A DNA stretch of 64,000 bases from PFL25 sp046260155 (GTDB taxonomy: Bacteria > Chloroflexota > Anaerolineae > Anaerolineales > UBA4823), in assembly GCA_046260155.1 (NCBI GenBank), contig JBJYXV010000060.1, positions 41,648 to 105,647 of the forward strand. The letters are read 5' to 3'. Within the stretch, counting starts at the first letter, position 1. The number at the start of each line of letters is the position of its first letter. A model generated the notes under the pieces. It had not been told where the DNA came from. It worked only from the letters and a program-made list of their open reading frames with translations, and did no database searches. Shown here piece after piece: positions 63,041 to 64,000 of the stretch. The position numbers were made by a program, and so were the translations under genes.

Positions 63041-63482
63041 TCTATAAAATTATGCCATGTACCTGACGGATTTCATTCCATTGACTTGAAAAACTTGATT
63101 ACTTAGTGGATTGAGACCCTATTCAATTTAATGGATCATTTCGAATAAATAACGAATATCCTTCAAACAATCTCGAGCGGAGGCGCCGGGACACCTCCAT
63201 GCACCTGGGCTTCCCGATCCCGCCATCCGCACCACCGATTGGAAATCGCGCTGCATCCCAGGTCGCCTCCCGCGAAACGCTTGGCGGAGCCGACTCACTT
63301 GAACGAGATGAACGGAGTATCCTTCAGCATCAAGTAGTCCTGCGCGCTGATATTATTCCCGATAGTGGCACCTGCCTGCAGAGGGGATGGTGGCAGCTGA
63401 GTGAAAGCTCATCATGGCTTAGTAGGGATCGACCAATCCCATGAGGCTTGGTAGAGATCCAGGTGTCTAGGCAGCATCTGGC
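63041..63482. other. 442-bp region between the repeats without intact gene
   Basis: No complete gene is seen. A short minus-strand frame (63295-63408, stop at 63295) reads LQAGATIGNNISAQDYLML and may be the last piece of a lost gene, preceded by stops. The plus-strand frame 63199-63444 has no family resemblance. Confidence 0.3.
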
Positions 63483-63683
63483 TCATAAGTCCTTAAGGAA
63501 TATGAAGTAGATGGCTGCGAACAAGACGACGATACCGATGTTCACGAGCAATCGTGCTACGAAATGATCTCTGAGGAACAGGAAGTCTAAACCGACGATA
63601 GTGCCAACCATGAGCAGGAAGAAGATCACCATGTACATATTCTTCGACAAATCGATACTCCTTTCAAGTACTTCTCTGATCAT
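63483..63683 (-). CDS. Small two-helix membrane protein
   Basis: A 66-residue protein with helices near residues 17-34 and 45-62 and a short basic/acidic N-terminus (MIREVLERSIDLSKN). No family recognised. GGAG lies only one base before ATG 63683, so ATG 63638 may be used instead. It lies between the two copies of the tRNA-region repeat. Confidence 0.5.
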   Translation of the reverse strand: MIREVLERSIDLSKNMYMVIFFLLMVGTIVGLDFLFLRDHFVARLLVNIGIVVLFAAIYFIFLKDL

Positions 63684-63775
63684 ACTCCGGGACAGGCCTT
63701 TCGCCCAGTTGATTTCGTGAGTGGACCATCCTGCTGGAGGTCACAGCCGCAACTCACGGCAGAGGATTGGCTCCA

Positions 63776-64000
63776 CCCAATCAGTGAATATGCTGCAAAC
63801 ATTCCGTATAAAAAGACAATTCGGTATTTTGTGCTGACAGTGACTTTTTATAAGAGTGGTTTTATCATAACCTAATTTAAATAAGAAAAAGGCCAGCCCA
63901 AAAGCTGCGCCTTTGAAAAGAATTAAAATATGGGCCCGGTAGGATTCGAACCTACGACCAAACGGTTATGAGCCGTCCGCTCTGCCGCTGAGCTACGGGC
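63776..64000. repeat. Right copy of the direct repeat, including the tRNA
   Basis: The partner of 62811-63040, about 960 bp away. It contains the intact tRNA-Met in its right third and an AT-rich leader to its left. The two copies share perhaps two thirds of their bases, judged by eye. Confidence 0.6.
63931..64000 (-). tRNA. tRNA-Met (CAT), 5' end cut by window
   Basis: On the minus strand the sequence folds as a tRNA: D-stem GCTC, anticodon stem GACGG / CCGTT with loop CTCATAA (anticodon CAT), T-arm GTAGG-TTCGAAT-CCTAC and acceptor 3' half CGGGCCC with discriminator A. Two acceptor bases (GG) lie beyond the window. The anticodon stem lacks the three G-C pairs of initiators, so it is elongator Met or the Ile2 type with modified C. 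CCA is not encoded. Confidence 0.9.

Noticed and set aside
63199..63444. 81-codon plus-strand frame between the repeats
   Set aside because: No SD, no family resemblance, and composition unlike coding sequence of the window.
1..64000. CRISPR array
   Set aside because: No regularly spaced identical repeats with unique spacers were seen; the only tandem repeats encode the Pro-Thr-Glu linker and the pentapeptide protein.

Overview
The window looks like a chromosomal contig from a mesophilic Chloroflexota bacterium, most likely class Anaerolineae. This rests on gene content (a giant BTAD/AAA/TPR regulator, ROK regulators beside CUT1-type sugar transporters, a lipoprotein binding protein with a Pro-Thr-Glu-Ala linker, DUF2804, many two-component proteins) and moderate GC. 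A run of exactly 100 N at 59920-60019 marks a scaffold join, so this is a draft or metagenome assembly. No intact mobile element, CRISPR array, rRNA or replication origin was seen.

Layout. 1-4090: rightward genes for an adenosine-specific kinase (5' end cut off), a zinc alcohol dehydrogenase with altered ligands, a DUF2804 protein, a channel-like membrane protein and a lipoprotein. 4135-6885: leftward HAD/NagD phosphatase and a membrane-anchored MutS-like ATPase. 7103-12021: OmpR-type regulator, triple-PDZ membrane protein and histidine kinase, then a receiver protein without a DNA-binding domain. 12181-17699: methyltransferase, DUF4203 protein and an 1169-residue BTAD regulator. 18000-22622: transposase remnant, C_GCAxxG_C_C protein, hydrolase-membrane fusion, M23 peptidase-like protein, RarD transporter. 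22861-26704: a tightly coupled pair, an AAA ATPase and an ATPase-sensor-SpoIIE phosphatase fusion, behind its own promoter. 26853-37569: pentapeptide-repeat protein, esterase, MFS transporter, ECF sigma / small membrane partner / Sensor-domain cluster, GNAT, an unrecognised Cys-rich protein, a PH-domain protein and an ABC exporter pair.

37917-47763 is a leftward amino-sugar operon: ROK repressor, ROK-type kinase, PIG-L deacetylase, sugar-binding lipoprotein, two permeases, a GH3 hexosaminidase and a SIS-domain deaminase/isomerase. It has a consensus promoter overlapped by inverted repeats and an internal hairpin after the binding-protein gene. It contains no NagA, so the PIG-L protein may provide deacetylation. 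48134-57861 is a rightward surface-glycan cluster: two GT-C-like membrane proteins, a fused double GT2 enzyme, a GT2 enzyme and a Wzm/Wzt-type exporter.

58073-64000 is more broken: CorA, a small membrane protein, a cupredoxin lipoprotein cut by the gap, a DUF1214/DUF1254 pair with a decayed second DUF1254 copy beside it, a GNAT, a small membrane protein, and a tRNA-Met(CAT) at the window edge. The tRNA region is imperfectly repeated about 960 bp to its left, which suggests duplication or past insertion at the tRNA.

Most promising for new biology: the ATPase/phosphatase pair (22861-26704), the NagA-less amino-sugar operon with its regulatory sites, the triple-PDZ two-component locus, and the tRNA-associated repeat.
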